From positions 1 through 36,350 of IMG/VR virus record IMGVR_UViG_3300021178_000094: a stretch of 36,350 nt of DNA. The stretch is one strand, 5' to 3'. Below are positions 1-8,890 of the stretch, in pieces (position 1 is the stretch's first letter; every line of letters begins with the position of its first letter). The position numbers and the translations under genes are program-made. Source of the stretch: a virus. Below the pieces are notes generated by a model, which was given only the letters and a program-made list of their open reading frames with translations, was not told the DNA's origin and searched no databases.

Positions 1-786
1 GTTGTCGTGGAAGACGAAATCGTTCGAGACGGCAGGCCCGAACAGGACGCATCTGCCACAGTTGTAAACCTCATTGTTGTACTCAAGAATATGGTCGCCC
101 CAGCCGTCGATGCCGTGGTTCATGTCATGGATGGTGTTATGGTCCACGGTCTCGTTATTATTCCCACAGCAGAAGTAGATGCCCTCGATCCCCTCGCTGT
201 TCGCGTTGGCGTCTCCCGAGCCTGGCTGGATCACGTAGCCGGGGCCAATATGGAAATTCTTGACTTCGGTATTAGCGCCCTGAAAATAGACTTGACGAGT
301 CTGTTGCTGCTGCTGAGTGCAGACCGCTCCTCCGGAGAGGCTCGCCCCCAAGCACCCCGCGTAGCTGGCCGTCCCATTCAGCGTGTTGGCGATGATTCCG
401 TTCGTGCCGCCGTCGATCACATACCAAGTCCCATTGGTGCGGATCGCGCCGCCAAGGTTGTGATACGGCGCGTACATCGCGGCGCCGGTCTCGAACTTGA
501 TGGTGATCGGGTTGCCGCTGGCCCCGTTGTTATTACCGAGAATCCACTGCTGGCCGTTGGTCGCGGAGTTCCATACACCACAGACGTGTAACACGTTCCC
601 AGCGACGAAGCTCGCTGCCTGATTATTGTTTACGCCATGCGTGGCGTCATTGAAGGCATAGGCGTTCGCGCAGCTTGTCCCGTTGTTCGCACCCGCCGCA
701 GTTTGCCCGACAAAGATGTCAGACGCAAACAGAGATGATGGGAACCCTAACAGTGAAACTAATAACAGCGCGAATAACTTTCCCAC
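1..786 (-). CDS. Secreted right-handed beta-helix (pectate-lyase-like) spike protein, 3' end cut by window edge
   Basis: Reading the minus strand from a GTG at 786 gives an open frame of 262 codons that runs off the window. A purine-rich SD (GGGAAGAGGG) lies just upstream. The N-terminus is a clear Sec signal peptide (MGKLFALLLVSLLGF..., likely cut after SSLFA). The mature part begins DIFVGQTAAGANNGTSC and contains short Asn/Gly-rich turns with N-x-x-x-NFHIGPGY, DHNTIHDMNHGIDGWG and EYNNEVYNCG segments, the ladder pattern of parallel beta-helix polysaccharide lyases and tailspikes. It is the last visible gene of the tail block, 18 nt after the 121-residue gene. Role as a receptor-binding or capsule-degrading spike is inferred from fold and position; catalytic residues cannot be assigned because the C-terminus is missing. 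Confidence 0.75.
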   Translation of the reverse strand, partial: MGKLFALLLVSLLGFPSSLFASDIFVGQTAAGANNGTSCANAYAFNDATHGVNNNQAASFVAGNVLHVCGVWNSATNGQQWILGNNNGASGNPITIKFETGAAMYAPYHNLGGAIRTNGTWYVIDGGTNGIIANTLNGTASYAGCLGASLSGGAVCTQQQQQTRQVYFQGANTEVKNFHIGPGYVIQPGSGDANANSEGIEGIYFCCGNNNETVDHNTIHDMNHGIDGWGDHILEYNNEVYNCGRCVLFGPAVSNDFVFHDN

Positions 787-804
787 TAGGCCCTCTTCCC
801 TTCT

Positions 805-1170
805 CTACAATCCCGGTGCCGATAAATCTTTCAGCGTGAGGTAAAGTGCATACTGAGCACCAGTAGGCATCGTGACCACCGTAGTCAAATAAGTGATGCT
901 CGCCCCTTGGAACATATGAATTGGGAGAGTCTTAGCGGAGCTAGTGATGCCAGCATGGCCGACCGCTAGAACAATAGAGGTATCTGTCTGGTTACCATAC
1001 TTATCGCCCCATGTAATCGACAAAGTTACTGTCCCATTTCCAGCAGAACCGCCTCCGCTTGATAAATAGGCGGATAGTTCAAAATCGCCGCCTTCTGTTG
1101 TGCTGAATAAGGTAGTTGAAGTAAGGCTACTATTTGCGCCCTCAATCCATCTTTTAGCAACGCTTTGCAT
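805..1170 (-). CDS. Small beta-rich protein, free-standing copy of the adjacent giant fibre's C-terminal domain
   Basis: 121 residues. ATG at 1170 follows AGGAG, and that SD overlaps the TAG stop of the upstream fibre gene, so the two are translationally linked. The sequence is Thr/Ser/Gly-rich and predicted all-beta. It resembles the last ~120 residues of the 2405-residue fibre: both have an S-T-x-L-x-S-T-T entry, a G-x-Y/F-x-x-x-x-Y strand, a T-V-x-L-x-I-x-x-x-D-x-x-G-x-x-T strand pair, a G-A-S-I-x-Y segment and a closing x-L-Y-L-(T/S)-x-x strand. A tip, head or trimerisation domain supplied in trans is the most natural reading, but no function has been shown. It has no signal peptide, unlike its two neighbours. 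Confidence 0.7.
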   Translation of the reverse strand: MQSVAKRWIEGANSSLTSTTLFSTTEGGDFELSAYLSSGGGSAGNGTVTLSITWGDKYGNQTDTSIVLAVGHAGITSSAKTLPIHMFQGASITYLTTVVTMPTGAQYALYLTLKDLSAPGL

Positions 1171-1179
1171 AATTGTCTC

Positions 1180-4100
1180 CTATTGAACTTTTTCGACCGA
1201 TAAATACAAATTTCCCACCATTGGACCACCGGTTCCACAAGGGGCAGCCGTCGTGCTGTAATTAATCGAAGCCGCACCAGTGGAGCGCACAATCTGAGCA
1301 TTCTCACCGTAATTGGCGGTTGAGGTAGTTGTCAGGACGCCCGTAGAGGGGACCGCCCCACTTCCATTGATGTTAACCGGGATAGTCTTAGAGCCTTGAT
1401 CGTCTGTGTAGATCAAGTTCACAGTGTACGATCCCGTCGTGCCGCAGGCCGTAGTGATGTCGATGTAAACATTGACCCGGTATGTACCAGCCGGACAGAT
1501 AGTGGTCGAGCAAAGGCTTGTCGATCCCACTGAGGTTCCTGACCCTGTTACCACTGTCGTCGAGGCAATCGGCCCATTCCCGCCGCCGCCGATATGCAGT
1601 TGTACCAAGGGTAGCGTCGTGCTCATTGCCGTAGCTGCGGTACCGCTGCCAGATGCAATGGTGAGTGTTCCTGAAGTTGCAAGCACGGTGCCGATGTAAG
1701 CGCCAGGCACCGGGCAGGCATTCGTCCCATTGTCGTGCGCTTGGCCATCGGTGGTCGTTCCCATGCATAGAATGTCCCCGATGGTTACCGCTCCGTCCGT
1801 CTTGACCAACATCTGGCCGTCATGAATATAGGAAATCGGCGCGGCAGTTGAGCTGGCGATTCCAATGATATTCACCGAAGGATTCGTATGCGAACAATCA
1901 GTGATCGTGTAGGCCGTAGTAGAAGCACACAGCACATCTCCGACTGCGGCAATGGCCGAGCCCTTCAAGGCTCCAGCGCCGAGCTGTAAGACACCTTGTA
2001 GTGCCGCCGCATTTGGCGTGGCCGCAGTGAGTAGTCCTCCCATGAGAATCGTATAGCCAGCTTTCGCGGCCGAGGCAGCACTGCTATTGTTACTTCCATC
2101 TAGACTTAGGCCGCCAACGTTACCGCCCGCGCTGGAGGCACCGAGTCCACCTTGCACCGAAATGTTCGTTCCTGCTGCTAGGCCCTGATAGCCTCCCACT
2201 GACTGATATGTGCCATTGAGCAGGATAGCCGCTTCCTGAGTCGCGCCTGCCGCGCCCGCTGACATATTAAGGAAGAAGCTCGATGCCCCGGTGGACGCCG
2301 TATTCGTGATCGCCAAATTAATTACATTCTCGCTCAGCCCAGAAGCATTCAATGTCTTCGCAATATTGATGGCAGGGACCGAAGTCGTGCCGGTCGTGGT
2401 CTGCGTGATGCTCAAGGCCGCCGTGGGGAAAACAGTCGAAATCGCGCCCATCGTGATCGCTAGCGGTGTCGCGGTCGAACCAGCAAGTGTCGTGATTTGA
2501 TGCTCTACGGCTCCCGATGTAGTAGCCGCTGTCGTCTCCCCCGTGGTCAAGCAGGTCGTACCCGAAGTTAAGGCACAGTTAATTACGAATGGATTGTTGC
2601 CGTTCGCGAGAGTTGTAATCGCGCCCGTCGCGCTCACTACGCCATTAAGTGGTAGGCCGGTTGCGTTCGTTAAAGTGCCCGATGCTGGAGTCCCGAGCAC
2701 TGGAGTAGTAAACGTCGGAGACGTGGCAAACACTAAATTCCCCGTCCCTGTGGCTCCCGTGCTGGTCACTCCTTCCAACGTGACGTGACCGCTTACGGTC
2801 ATACCCCCAACCACCGAAACCAATCCCGCTGTTCCCGCCGCTCCTGAACCACCGGTTCCTGCCGCACCAGGAGTCAAGACGATGCTACCGCCATTCGCAT
2901 TTGCTCCCGTACCAGATCCAGCACCGCCCGCGCCCGCTGTAATATTGATAGCTCCGCCCGCACCTCCCGTTCCTGCCGTGGCTCCCGATGCCGCGCCACC
3001 AGTGCCACTGTTGATGGAAATGATTGATCCAACACCGCCGGTTCCCGTAGCAGTGGTATTGGCTCCGCCTGTCAACCCAACGATATTGAATAGCGTTCCT
3101 GCGGAAAGTCCGGGGCTAGTCGACGAGGAGGCGATTGCCGTACCAGTAACCTGGAATTGGCCAGTCACTCCAGCGGTGCCCGACCCTCCAGTGCCAGCCG
3201 CGCCCAAGGTAACAACGACGTTTCCACCATTTGAATTCGCGCCTGTACCTAGCGAGGCTCCGCCGTTGCCGGAAGCTAAATTGATAGCCCCACCATTTCC
3301 ACCTACCGCATTGGTCCCAGTTCCAGCGCCTCCAACACCGCTGTTGATAGTCGCAATTGACCCGATGCCGCCGGTGCCTGTCGCGTTAGATGAGGCACCG
3401 CCCGCCACGCCACTAACTAGAAACAGTGTGCCAGCGGCCACGCCCGAAGCGTTCGCGGTTGAGGCTGGAGCGTTACCAGTGATCTGGAACTGCCCAATTG
3501 TTCCCGCAGTGCCCGTGGCACTGTTCGTCCCAGGTGCGCCGAGGGTCCAAACGACGCTTCCACCACTGCCAGCCGTGCCTGCTCCCGTTCCACCATTTCC
3601 GCCAGCGCCTGTAGTCCATGCAAGGCCGCCGCCATTACCGCCGTTATTTGTTGCCGTGCCGCCCGCAACACCGCCCACGCCTTCGGTCATCGTGTAGGCA
3701 CCGCCAGCGCCACCGTTTCCGGTGGTTGAGCCACCTGCCGAACCTGCTCCGGTAAGCATGGCAAATCCAGCGCCTGTGCTGCCGGCATTCGATGCTCCTG
3801 CTAATCCACCCGCAGCAGCTGACGTAATACTCAGAATATTAGGAGCAGCCGCGTTTGCTGGCCCATTGGCCCCCATCGTGATCTGCAATGGGATCGCAGT
3901 GCTCGTGGTCAGGGTTGTAAGTTGTAACTCCGCAGCGCCTGCTGTCGTTGCTGCGCTTGTCTCGCCTAACGTATGGCAGGTCGTCCCGCTGGTCAAAGCG
4001 CAGTTGATGACTAGCGGGTTATTGCCATTAGCGATTGTGGCGATCGCACCGGTTGCGCTTACGACTCCATTCATGGGCAACCCAACAGCATTCGTCAGAG

Positions 4101-7100
4101 TTGCTGCCGAAGGTGTACCTAAATTAGGTGTGGTTAATACCGCATTCGTGATCGCCGTGCCGCTGGTCAGGGTAGTAGGTAGGTCTCCTGCAGCAATCGC
4201 CCGGAATGCAGGATCGGTGGCAGTTGCAAATAGAGCATGGGTGGTCGTCGTATCAGCCGCTGTGGCAACCGCAGCCGTCGCTGCGCCCTCGCTTACCAGA
4301 ACGCCGTGTGCAGTCGATCCAGCTGCAAAGCTCCCAACGAATAGTCCGTCACCGCGAAGGCTGGCGGTTGTCGTGCCGCTCCCGCATCCTGTATCCGTGG
4401 CCGAGCAACCCGTATTTGCTTTGAAGAAGAAGAATCCTGTGCCAGCAGCCGTGGCATTATTGAACTCGTCCATCGTACCTGTGGCTGCCGTAGAACTCTG
4501 AAAGAGGCGCTGGACGCTATGTGCAGCGGTTGCGGACATCACTACGAACTTAGCAAACGGCGATTGATTGATAGCCGTACAAGCTACCGCTGAGCCGATC
4601 ACAGTCTCTGCTTGCGGGCCAGCCTGCTCGCAGACTTGCAACTGAGCCACACCAAGATTGCCGACTCGAAATGATGGTTGAGTCGAGGCCATTCCGCCTG
4701 AGGTGGTATCGATGTTGACCACCGCCGCCGTATTCGTATCGCTGGCTGGACCGATGAAACTGAAATTCGCGGTACTGCCTCCTACGGTCGTAGACGGTGC
4801 TACGCTGAATGGCGTAGTGCTAGTATTGGTTCCAGGTGTCAGTCCGGCGAAGGTGCTTCCTCCGCCCGTACCACAAGCCGCTCCGGCCGTATTCAACGTA
4901 ATGACGCTGCTAGCCACTGTGAACTTCACGCAATCATTGTTGGCAGGTGTCACCGTCGATGGCATCACCACGGCAATGTTGTCCACGCCATTCGCGCCAG
5001 CATGAAACATCTTGTTTGTCGTGTCGTAGCTGATGACGCCTGCCGTGGTCGAGGAGGCTCCCGCAATATTCGGTACACGCACCGCAGCAGCGCTGGTTGC
5101 GGCACTGGCATCGAATAGGGCATTCGCACCGGCAGTCAAGGTGTGACTGACAATCGACCAGTCAGCAGAGTTCGCGGTCGTCTTATTCGCGGCTGCTGCA
5201 TAAACGAGGCCCGCATTCGAGTAGTTCGACGCTGCGGTAACTAAGTTCGCGGCGAGCACTCCAGAGTCGGCAGGAATATTCGATGCCCCGAAACTGACGA
5301 CATCTCCGCTGGTCCCAGAAAACGCCGTCCCATTGATCTTTGTGACTGTGAATGCACCCGTGTTCGCCAAGGTCACATCGCCGCTGGCTGCTACATCCAC
5401 GGGGACATTTGATCCATTTCCGACGTAAAGATGAGCACTTGTTAGAGTCGCGGCAATGAGTTGGCTACTCCCGTTTGAGGCCAGCACCGCAGCAGAGGTT
5501 GGAACTACCGCCCCATTCACCTTTCCAACCGTGGTGGCCAGTGTCCCTGCAGTATTCGTCACGTCTCCGGTCAGAGCCGGGAATGCTTCCGCCGCTAGTC
5601 GGTCATTCGCATCTGTCGGCAGAATGCTGGCCGAAATATAGTTCGCGTTATCTGGGCTGTAGACGAACGCGCAAGACGGCGTGTGAGTCGAAACCTGGCC
5701 TAGCAATTTGATCGTCGCGTTCCCATTGATAGTTGAAGTTGTGGGCGTGTCGGTCGCAACGACTGTGCCCGTATTGCAGTGGATGAATGAGAAGCTGCTG
5801 CCGAATCCCGTGCTGCCAGCCTGGGGAACTGTTACCGCAGTAGAAGTAGTATTGTTGGTCGTGTCGAGCAGCGACACGCGATCCGTGACCGCTACGGTGT
5901 ACGTAGCGCCACTCTGCACATTCCCCGGAACGCCAGCCAATGACCATACCGGCGCTGTCGCTAGTCCTCCGGAGGGAGTCGAGATCAGTATCTGAGGAAC
6001 GCCACTGGGAGTCGTGGGCCCAGCTAGCCTTGTTACCGCACCCGCTGATCCACCAGAAATCATGTCACCCAACGTGGTCATCGGATTCGATAGCGTGGCA
6101 ATCGATAGGCAAGAGAACAGATCAGTGGACTGGGTATAATTCAGGGCGTTCGATGATCCGTTGCAGTCTGTGATCGTCTTCCATGTCAGGGTATTCGACG
6201 CGGTCGCGACCAGAACTTGATGAACTGCCGCTCCGGAAGGAACGGAATTCCCATTGATCTTGACTACTGTGACGGCATTCGATCCTGAAGTCGTGGCATC
6301 GCCACTCAACTCGGTTGCCGTGAATGGATTTCCGCCGCGGATTAACCCCGTAAGAGCGCTGCCCGTCCCTGATCCGCCATTCGCAGTTGGCACTACCGAG
6401 AATGTTGCAGTTGGCGCAGCACCCGCTCCGCCACCAAGCACGAAGTCTCCGCTTGGCAGGACGGCTGAAGAAGATTCTACGGTCGCAGAGCTAAAATACG
6501 GAATTCCTCCAGAGTTCACAGTGCCTGAAACCGTGACTGGATAGACCGTACCTAAATCGGTCGTGCCACAAGTGAACCCGGCAGCATGGGTAAAGTTCAG
6601 GTGGTTGCCACCAGAATCGCCGCAGGCTGGGACGGAGAGCCATGTTCCGGTCGCTGAGGCTGAGGTACCTAGAAGTTGATCCGCAGCGGCATTGGTGGGT
6701 ACCGACGTACCATTAACCTTCAAAACAGTCACTACGTTTGATCCGGACGTGCTCGCATCCCCACTGAGTTCTGATCCCGTAAACGCTGATGATCCGCCTC
6801 GCAAAATTCCCGCGAGTGTCGAGCCTGTTCCCGATCCGCCTTGCGGAATGGTGACCGCAGCATTGTCCGTCAAGACATTGGCACTGGCATTCGGAAATGT
6901 GAAAGTCTTCGCCGAGGTCGCTGGCCCTGCGACTGTAAAGAATCCGTTTGCCGTTCCGCCTTGAGCAGAAGACAGCGGAGACACCAAGTGTGTAACCGTT
7001 ACCTGGTCACTTGTATTGATGTCCACGCCTGAAGCCACTACATTGACCGCAATATTGTTGGCATTCTTCATCTGCAAACGCAGAGCACTTGAATCGGCCC

Positions 7101-8397
7101 ACAACCACGAAGAACCTGCTGAGCCTGTCGGTGCGGCGATCTGGGTCATCACCAGCGGCCCCGCACTAAGATTGAAGCCACCGGTCCCGCTATAGGCGAG
7201 TGTGGTTCCATTATCAGTCAGCAGCGAATTTCCAATGGTTGCTGAAGCGGTGAATTTGGCCAAGGCATTCGCTGCACCCGCGCCGCCGATAGAACCAGTC
7301 GCGCAGCTTGCCCATACTTCCGTGGTCCCATTCGAGGTTAAGCACTGCCCATTCGTTCCAACTCCTAAACGGCCTGCAGTATTTACTCCCGTTCCGACAA
7401 TGAGGTCACCTGCTGTAGTAATGGGGGAAAGCGCGTTGAAGGCCGCTGACGCTGTGACCTGCCCCGTACCCCCTTGAGCTATCGTTACGGCAGCATTCGT
7501 GGTGAGGGGAATCGCGTCCGCCCCATTCTGGAAAATATGAAATAGTCCAGATGTTGAATCCAGAATGATGTTCTTTGTGCTGCTGGCAGTTGCTCCTGCG
7601 GCCGCCGGGAGTTTGAACGTTCCAGTCCCAAGAACACTAAAATCAATCACAGCTCCAGAAGCTATGTTGAATGTAGCTCCGGAACCAATCGTCATCGTGG
7701 CCGTTGTGTTCGTGCCACTCGTTAGAGTATTGAATGCCGAAGTTCCAGACCCGCAAGCCGCTCCGGCAGTGTTGAGCGTAATGACGCCAGAAGCTACCGT
7801 GAATTTGGCGCAGTCGTTATTTGCGGGCGTGATTGACGCGGGTAGAACGATGTTAATGTTATCCACACCGTTGGCACCCATGTGGATGTTGTTGTTTGTG
7901 GTGTCGTAACTGATAGTTCCTGCGGTAGTAGAAGAAGCTCCCGCCAAATTCGGTATGCGAAGTGCGGCGGCGGAACTGGACGCGCTCATGTCCAAGGTCA
8001 TCGCAGACGTTCCGGTATTCACCGCATTGTTGTGAACTAGCGGAGAGCACGTTAGAACCCCACTTCCCGTATTGACCGTGCAATCACCGCTGAGGGTAAA
8101 TGCGCCAAACACTCCGGTGTTGTTGAACTGGATTTGCCCTGCAGTTCCGCCTGGGGCCGTGCCCGCCGATGTTGCGAACGCCGTCCACGTGTTCGCCGCC
8201 GTGCATCCGTAAAAGGTGTTGTTGCCGAGGTTATAAAACACCTGATCGGGATTGCACAGCGCGGGATTCGTGTTTCCTGAGGTAAAACGTACAGACGTTC
8301 CCAAGCCTCCCACGCCTTGCGAGAAGGCAGGGAGACTTAGGAAACTGAACAGTAGACAGAATCCGAGTTGGCGAAAGATTCTCATGTTATTGCACAC
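1180..8397 (-). CDS. Giant exported tail-fibre protein (2405 aa)
   Basis: Two starts are possible: ATG 8397 (overlapping the previous gene by 11 nt) or ATG 8385, immediately after that gene's TAA. The second gives a cleaner Sec signal peptide (MRIFRQLGFCLLFSFLSLPA, cleavage near FSQ). The rest is very low in charge and rich in Gly, Ala, Ser and Thr. It carries repeats known from phage fibres: GGTGQ...AFNALSPITTAGDLI and G-T-P-x-x-x-T-L-T-N-A-x-G-L-P modules, two copies of a PNxAGASSTTAGxISYDT block, two copies of an NGVVSATGAI...NCALTSGTTC block, and about three ~85-residue Gly-rich repeats (DNA ~2800-3800). The C-terminal ~120 residues look like a compact beta domain. Probably a host-contact fibre or adhesin. 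The very long proline-rich frames on the plus strand here are only its antisense. Confidence 0.85.
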   Translation of the reverse strand: MCNNMRIFRQLGFCLLFSFLSLPAFSQGVGGLGTSVRFTSGNTNPALCNPDQVFYNLGNNTFYGCTAANTWTAFATSAGTAPGGTAGQIQFNNTGVFGAFTLSGDCTVNTGSGVLTCSPLVHNNAVNTGTSAMTLDMSASSSAAALRIPNLAGASSTTAGTISYDTTNNNIHMGANGVDNINIVLPASITPANNDCAKFTVASGVITLNTAGAACGSGTSAFNTLTSGTNTTATMTIGSGATFNIASGAVIDFSVLGTGTFKLPAAAGATASSTKNIILDSTSGLFHIFQNGADAIPLTTNAAVTIAQGGTGQVTASAAFNALSPITTAGDLIVGTGVNTAGRLGVGTNGQCLTSNGTTEVWASCATGSIGGAGAANALAKFTASATIGNSLLTDNGTTLAYSGTGGFNLSAGPLVMTQIAAPTGSAGSSWLWADSSALRLQMKNANNIAVNVVASGVDINTSDQVTVTHLVSPLSSAQGGTANGFFTVAGPATSAKTFTFPNASANVLTDNAAVTIPQGGSGTGSTLAGILRGGSSAFTGSELSGDASTSGSNVVTVLKVNGTSVPTNAAADQLLGTSASATGTWLSVPACGDSGGNHLNFTHAAGFTCGTTDLGTVYPVTVSGTVNSGGIPYFSSATVESSSAVLPSGDFVLGGGAGAAPTATFSVVPTANGGSGTGSALTGLIRGGNPFTATELSGDATTSGSNAVTVVKINGNSVPSGAAVHQVLVATASNTLTWKTITDCNGSSNALNYTQSTDLFSCLSIATLSNPMTTLGDMISGGSAGAVTRLAGPTTPSGVPQILISTPSGGLATAPVWSLAGVPGNVQSGATYTVAVTDRVSLLDTTNNTTSTAVTVPQAGSTGFGSSFSFIHCNTGTVVATDTPTTSTINGNATIKLLGQVSTHTPSCAFVYSPDNANYISASILPTDANDRLAAEAFPALTGDVTNTAGTLATTVGKVNGAVVPTSAAVLASNGSSQLIAATLTSAHLYVGNGSNVPVDVAASGDVTLANTGAFTVTKINGTAFSGTSGDVVSFGASNIPADSGVLAANLVTAASNYSNAGLVYAAAANKTTANSADWSIVSHTLTAGANALFDASAATSAAAVRVPNIAGASSTTAGVISYDTTNKMFHAGANGVDNIAVVMPSTVTPANNDCVKFTVASSVITLNTAGAACGTGGGSTFAGLTPGTNTSTTPFSVAPSTTVGGSTANFSFIGPASDTNTAAVVNIDTTSGGMASTQPSFRVGNLGVAQLQVCEQAGPQAETVIGSAVACTAINQSPFAKFVVMSATAAHSVQRLFQSSTAATGTMDEFNNATAAGTGFFFFKANTGCSATDTGCGSGTTTASLRGDGLFVGSFAAGSTAHGVLVSEGAATAAVATAADTTTTHALFATATDPAFRAIAAGDLPTTLTSGTAITNAVLTTPNLGTPSAATLTNAVGLPMNGVVSATGAIATIANGNNPLVINCALTSGTTCHTLGETSAATTAGAAELQLTTLTTSTAIPLQITMGANGPANAAAPNILSITSAAAGGLAGASNAGSTGAGFAMLTGAGSAGGSTTGNGGAGGAYTMTEGVGGVAGGTATNNGGNGGGLAWTTGAGGNGGTGAGTAGSGGSVVWTLGAPGTNSATGTAGTIGQFQITGNAPASTANASGVAAGTLFLVSGVAGGASSNATGTGGIGSIATINSGVGGAGTGTNAVGGNGGAINLASGNGGASLGTGANSNGGNVVVTLGAAGTGGSGTAGVTGQFQVTGTAIASSSTSPGLSAGTLFNIVGLTGGANTTATGTGGVGSIISINSGTGGAASGATAGTGGAGGAINITAGAGGAGSGTGANANGGSIVLTPGAAGTGGSGAAGTAGLVSVVGGMTVSGHVTLEGVTSTGATGTGNLVFATSPTFTTPVLGTPASGTLTNATGLPLNGVVSATGAITTLANGNNPFVINCALTSGTTCLTTGETTAATTSGAVEHQITTLAGSTATPLAITMGAISTVFPTAALSITQTTTGTTSVPAINIAKTLNASGLSENVINLAITNTASTGASSFFLNMSAGAAGATQEAAILLNGTYQSVGGYQGLAAGTNISVQGGLGASSAGGNVGGLSLDGSNNSSAASAAKAGYTILMGGLLTAATPNAAALQGVLQLGAGALKGSAIAAVGDVLCASTTAYTITDCSHTNPSVNIIGIASSTAAPISYIHDGQMLVKTDGAVTIGDILCMGTTTDGQAHDNGTNACPVPGAYIGTVLATSGTLTIASGSGTAATAMSTTLPLVQLHIGGGGNGPIASTTVVTGSGTSVGSTSLCSTTICPAGTYRVNVYIDITTACGTTGSYTVNLIYTDDQGSKTIPVNINGSGAVPSTGVLTTTSTANYGENAQIVRSTGAASINYSTTAAPCGTGGPMVGNLYLSVEKVQ

Positions 8398-8890
8398 ATG
8401 GTTCGGGCTTCACTTCTTCTTGGCGATGGACTTCTTCCATTTCCATCTGAATGTCGAATTCTTGCAGTAAGAGAGTCTGTTCGATTTCTCCATTTTCCCC
8501 GAGCAAAGGAAAAATCTGCCCAACGGCGGCATATTTATCGAATAGAACGAGTGCCCCAATTTTCAGTCCTGATTTCTGCAACTCTGAATCAGACGAAAAG
8601 GCCTTGATTCTTCCAACCTCAGAGTTCCCCTTGGCTGAATCTGGGATAAGGATGGTGGAATTGCTCGCCAACTCTACCTGCGTAACCAAGATGCGTTTAT
8701 TGAAAGGCTTTCCGCGATAGTAAACGCTTGGTTTCTTTGGCGCGAACAAGGCGGAGTTGTCTACCGTGCTCGGAACAGTTTCTTCCTCTGGGGCCACGGA
8801 CGGCTTTAGTTCTCCCGGTCCAAATCCGCCGCTAAACGTTGCCGACTTCGCGCCTCTCGCTAGTCTGTCTCCCGATCCTTCGATTGCCAT
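8387..8890 (-). CDS. GroES-like co-chaperonin (phage-encoded)
   Basis: 167 residues, ATG 8890 directly after the upstream TAG with AAGGAG. Residues 1-58 are a Gly/Pro/Glu-rich tail. From about residue 60 the GroES/Cpn10 pattern appears: GKPFNKRILV (GroES 'plgDRilVk'), a mobile-loop-like NSTILIPDSAKGNSEVGRI (compare I-V-L-P-x-S-A-K-x-x-x-x-x-G-x-V), then KIGALVLFDKYA ('vkvGDrVlfskyaG') and LLLQEFDIQMEMEE ('llreeDilavve'). GroES is ~95 residues, so this protein has long extra N- and C-terminal tails. T4 gp31 is the precedent for a phage co-chaperonin that replaces GroES on host GroEL to fold the capsid protein. No groEL gene is visible. Assignment rests on motif order only, with no alignment. 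Confidence 0.72.
   Translation of the reverse strand: MAIEGSGDRLARGAKSATFSGGFGPGELKPSVAPEEETVPSTVDNSALFAPKKPSVYYRGKPFNKRILVTQVELASNSTILIPDSAKGNSEVGRIKAFSSDSELQKSGLKIGALVLFDKYAAVGQIFPLLGENGEIEQTLLLQEFDIQMEMEEVHRQEEVKPEPCVQ

Noticed and set aside
7-591. 194-codon plus-strand frame at the left edge
   Set aside because: Antisense to the exported beta-helix gene, which has a signal peptide, SD and domain-like pattern.
2882-3697. Long proline/valine-rich open frame on the plus strand (and similar frames across 1400-7900)
   Set aside because: Exact antisense of the Gly/Ala/Thr-rich fibre gene. Such codon bias leaves the opposite strand open, and no SD or domain supports it.
2790-3800. Tandem repeats as a possible CRISPR or integron-like array
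   Set aside because: Repeats are in frame, variable in length and encode Gly-rich fibre segments; no constant repeat/unique spacer pattern.
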